Positions 61,732 to 64,000 of a DNA stretch of 64,000 nt are shown here, one piece after another (positions within the stretch are counted from its first letter, which is position 1; the number at the start of each line of letters is the position of its first letter). Below the pieces are notes generated by a model, which made no database searches, had not been told where the DNA came from, and saw nothing but the letters and a program-made list of their open reading frames with translations. Location of the stretch: positions 806,001 to 870,000 of the forward strand of contig NZ_CP015994.1 of assembly GCF_002214625.1 (NCBI RefSeq), given 5' to 3'. The DNA is from Anaplasma ovis str. Haibei (GTDB taxonomy: Bacteria; Pseudomonadota; Alphaproteobacteria; Rickettsiales; Anaplasmataceae). The translations under genes and the position numbers were made by a program.

Positions 61732-64000
61732 ATGATATTCAGAATCGTGGTTGATGATATCTTTAACCCTAGCAGAAAGTGCGCATATGTTGTCCGCACT
61801 CCAGACAAAGTAAGCGCGGAGAGCGTTTTGCGCGTGGGGAGTTTGCTATCAAATAACACAATTAGCAAGCGCTACGCTTTTGTCTACGAGCACGACGTAT
61901 ACGCACCCGGAGTGCATGGGTACAGGAACATAGAATCTGGCAAGCCTTATGACTTACTAGAAATTTTGGGAATGGCCTGGTCGGTGGAGATAGGGTACCT
62001 CCCCGGCATGACTGACAACGTGGGAAACTCGGCAGCTCAGATAATTCGCGATTTTTTGGGCATCGAAGGCGTTACAGTCCGAACGTCAGAAAATTTTTTC
62101 TCCAAAGAAGAGCCAGACCACACTATACGCAATTATAACCCACTGGTGCAGTACTGTAAGCTGGTACACATGAAAGCAGAAGGAGTTTTTGAAGTGGAAT
62201 TCCTGGGCAACAGAAGCGTAGAAGCCATTAACCGCTCAATAGCAAACCCCATTAGAACCCCACACCCGATACCGCTTGTTATGGCCCCTGATGTTGCGGA
62301 CAAATGGGGAGAAGACGTACGTTCAGTAGACTTGCATGTTAGCGATGAGGAGCTCGAAAAAATTGGCAAGCATGGAATCAATGGATGTGGACCGCTCAAT
62401 CTGTCTCTGGAAGCCATGCACGCCATTCGTGCATACTTTGACGGCGAAAACCGCCTACCAAACGACATAGAGTTAGAAACTTTGGCGCAGACGTGGTCAG
62501 AGCACTGTAAACACAACATATTTTCAGCCCAGATAGACGAAATTAAGGAGGGGCTTTATAGACGCTACATAAAGCGCGCAACTTCTGACATAAATTCACC
62601 GATATGCGTATCAACCTTCTCTGACAATGCCGGAGCTATAATATTTGATGACGATTTTCTCATAGTTGATAAGGTAGAAACGCACAATAGCCCGTCTGCT
62701 CTTGACCCTTTTGGTGGAGCAGAAACCGGCATTTTGGGCGTGAACAGGGACATAATTGGGTTCGGCATGGGTGCAAAACCGATTATGAATTCCTACTACT
62801 TCTGTTTCGCAGATAACCTCGAGCAAAAGTTGTACAGAGACCGGGAATGCCTGGAGGAGATATTGCCGCCACAGAAAATTGCGGATGGTGTGATACGTGG
62901 AGTGAATTCCGGAGGCAATTGCTCGGGGATTCCAACCGCCATTGGGGCATCATATTTCGATAACAGATTCTGCGGCAAGCCGCTGGTTTTTGTCGGTAGC
63001 ATTGGTATCATACCCCGCACAGTTTGTGGGCTGCCAGCACATGTCAAAACCGCGCAGGATGGAGATTACATAGTGGTAATCGGTGGCAGAGTGGGAAGAG
63101 ACGGAATTCACGGCGCTACGTTTTCTTCGCATGCGCTAGAGGAGGGTGTGGGTACCACTGTAGTGCAGGTGGGGAGCCCAATCACACAGAAAAAAATGTC
63201 TGACGCGATCATCAAGCAAGCAAGAGATTTAGGGCTATATAATTCTATAACAGACAACGGGGCAGGTGGACTTTCTTCCTCGATCGGCGAGATGGGTGCT
63301 AGGGGGTTTAGTGTTGAGTTAGACAAGGTCCCCCTAAAGACACAAAGCATGCTACCATGGGAAATATGGGTGTCAGAATCTCAAGAGAGGATGACGCTCT
63401 CTGTACCCCCCAGCAAGTATCCAGCCCTTGCAGAAATTATGCAAACGCACGACATAGAAATCAGCGTTATTGGGGAATTCAACAGTACTGGACGAGCAGT
63501 TGTCAAGTACAACGGCAAGGTCATCATGGACATAGACACAGATTTTCTGCACAACGGCACCCCTAGGTTGGTCCTTACTACCGAAAAACAACTTTATCCT
63601 CAACAGCAATCGGGGTTAAGAACAAACACCTCAGTGGTGGAGGACTTGCGCAACATTATTGGGCGCAAAAACATTTGTAGCAAAGAGTATATAATTTCGC
63701 AGTACGACCATGAAGTACAGGGATCCTCAGTCATAAAGCCTCTGCAGGGCGCAGGCAGAATATGCGTAGACGCCGTGGTTCTTCGCCCTGTACCCTTATC
63801 CAAAAGGGGTGTGGTCACGTCTCAGGGATTTGGGTGTAGGTATGGAGAGGTTGATCCATACAGGATGGCGGCTTGCGCCATCGATACTGCAATACGCAAT
63901 TACGTTGCGGTAGGGGGCAACATAGATCACCTTGCGCTCATCGACAACTTCTGCTGGTGCAGCGCAACCGAACCAGGCAGACTTTGGCAACTTAAGCAGG
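61732..64000 (+). CDS. purL: Phosphoribosylformylglycinamidine synthase, large PurL (3' end beyond the window)
   Basis: 756 codons are open from the ATG at 61732 (MIFRIVVDDIFNPSRKCAYV) to the window edge with no stop. The N-terminal part (about residues 1-125) has a PurS-like fold region ending GYLPGMTDNVGNSAAQIIRD. Then come LETLAQTWSEHCKHNIFSAQ (the ATP/catalytic H-motif), VDKVETHNSPSALDPFGGAE, GVNSGGNCSGIPTAIGASYF, SITDNGAGGLSSSIGEMG and VTSQGFGCRYGEVDPYRMAA. It makes FGAM from FGAR using ammonia from PurQ. This long form with built-in PurS-like segment needs no separate PurS; purQ is 7 kb away. Confidence 0.95.
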   Translation, partial: MIFRIVVDDIFNPSRKCAYVVRTPDKVSAESVLRVGSLLSNNTISKRYAFVYEHDVYAPGVHGYRNIESGKPYDLLEILGMAWSVEIGYLPGMTDNVGNSAAQIIRDFLGIEGVTVRTSENFFSKEEPDHTIRNYNPLVQYCKLVHMKAEGVFEVEFLGNRSVEAINRSIANPIRTPHPIPLVMAPDVADKWGEDVRSVDLHVSDEELEKIGKHGINGCGPLNLSLEAMHAIRAYFDGENRLPNDIELETLAQTWSEHCKHNIFSAQIDEIKEGLYRRYIKRATSDINSPICVSTFSDNAGAIIFDDDFLIVDKVETHNSPSALDPFGGAETGILGVNRDIIGFGMGAKPIMNSYYFCFADNLEQKLYRDRECLEEILPPQKIADGVIRGVNSGGNCSGIPTAIGASYFDNRFCGKPLVFVGSIGIIPRTVCGLPAHVKTAQDGDYIVVIGGRVGRDGIHGATFSSHALEEGVGTTVVQVGSPITQKKMSDAIIKQARDLGLYNSITDNGAGGLSSSIGEMGARGFSVELDKVPLKTQSMLPWEIWVSESQERMTLSVPPSKYPALAEIMQTHDIEISVIGEFNSTGRAVVKYNGKVIMDIDTDFLHNGTPRLVLTTEKQLYPQQQSGLRTNTSVVEDLRNIIGRKNICSKEYIISQYDHEVQGSSVIKPLQGAGRICVDAVVLRPVPLSKRGVVTSQGFGCRYGEVDPYRMAACAIDTAIRNYVAVGGNIDHLALIDNFCWCSATEPGRLWQLKQ

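Noticed and set aside
1-64000. CRISPR arrays, insertion sequences, prophage, rRNA
   Set aside because: Looked for and not seen: no regularly spaced short repeats, transposase, integrase or rRNA sequences.

Overview
The window comes from a reduced, moderate-GC alphaproteobacterial genome and fits the Anaplasmataceae, most likely the Anaplasma marginale/centrale/ovis group. The reasons are the diagnostic protein sequences (EF-Tu, GroEL, ClpB, S1, large PurL), the tRNA-Tyr/tRNA-Gly/tuf/S10 arrangement, retained purine, pyrimidine, biotin, folate and haem genes, many lineage-specific membrane proteins and unusually long decayed-looking spacers. The species assignment is inference; no rRNA is present. 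I see no insertion sequence, prophage, integrase or CRISPR array.

Layout. 1-6150 (minus strand): tRNA-Tyr, tRNA-Gly, tuf and the start of the S10/spc ribosomal protein operon, running off the left edge inside rpsQ. 6315-11567 (plus): rlmB, cmk, rpsA, sppA, an IHF/HU protein, then a coiled-coil protein and zapA. 11895-18237: an orphan membrane protein, hemH, a ZapE ATPase, a small conserved protein, an SPFH membrane protein and a secreted ankyrin protein. 18336-24918: an AddA-like helicase without its nuclease domain, a quinone reductase, a type I secretion ABC exporter with a long disordered tail and a HIG1-type small membrane protein. 24929-36977: metabolism (folP, carB, fumC, coaB, pyrC, glmM, lipB) and radC. 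37200-43601: groES-groEL behind a heat-shock promoter, a degenerate duplicated spacer, an SDR enzyme and clpB. 43723-47457: two lineage-specific membrane proteins and an exported intradiol-dioxygenase-fold protein with altered metal ligands. 48098-50253: pepA-purN.

50262-53929 is the most unusual part: three tandem minus-strand paralogues encoding Ala/Val/Gly-rich membrane proteins. They share near-identical DNA blocks (a leader with a strong Shine-Dalgarno and TTG start, and an AT-rich 144-197 bp core). One copy is interrupted at a run of nine G residues that splits it into two frames, a classical slippage configuration. The middle copy has lost its usual N-terminus at a short microhomology and carries a second frameshift near its 3' end. 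Together these suggest a recombining, possibly phase-variable surface or secreted family. It may correspond to the A. marginale appendage-associated protein (AAAP/Alp) cluster, but that is from memory and unverified.

54259-64000: purQ, mnmG, glpX, a degenerate LytM lipoprotein, a PAS protein, a UbiK/BMFP-like protein, bioB, a two-copy ~100 bp repeat with DnaA-box-like sites, the RNase P RNA gene rnpB, and a large PurL that runs off the right edge.

The genes are mostly housekeeping: translation, de novo purine (purN, purQ, purL) and pyrimidine (carB, pyrC) synthesis, cofactors (folate, CoA, biotin, lipoate, haem) and protein folding. Start sites, promoters and hairpins were judged by eye.
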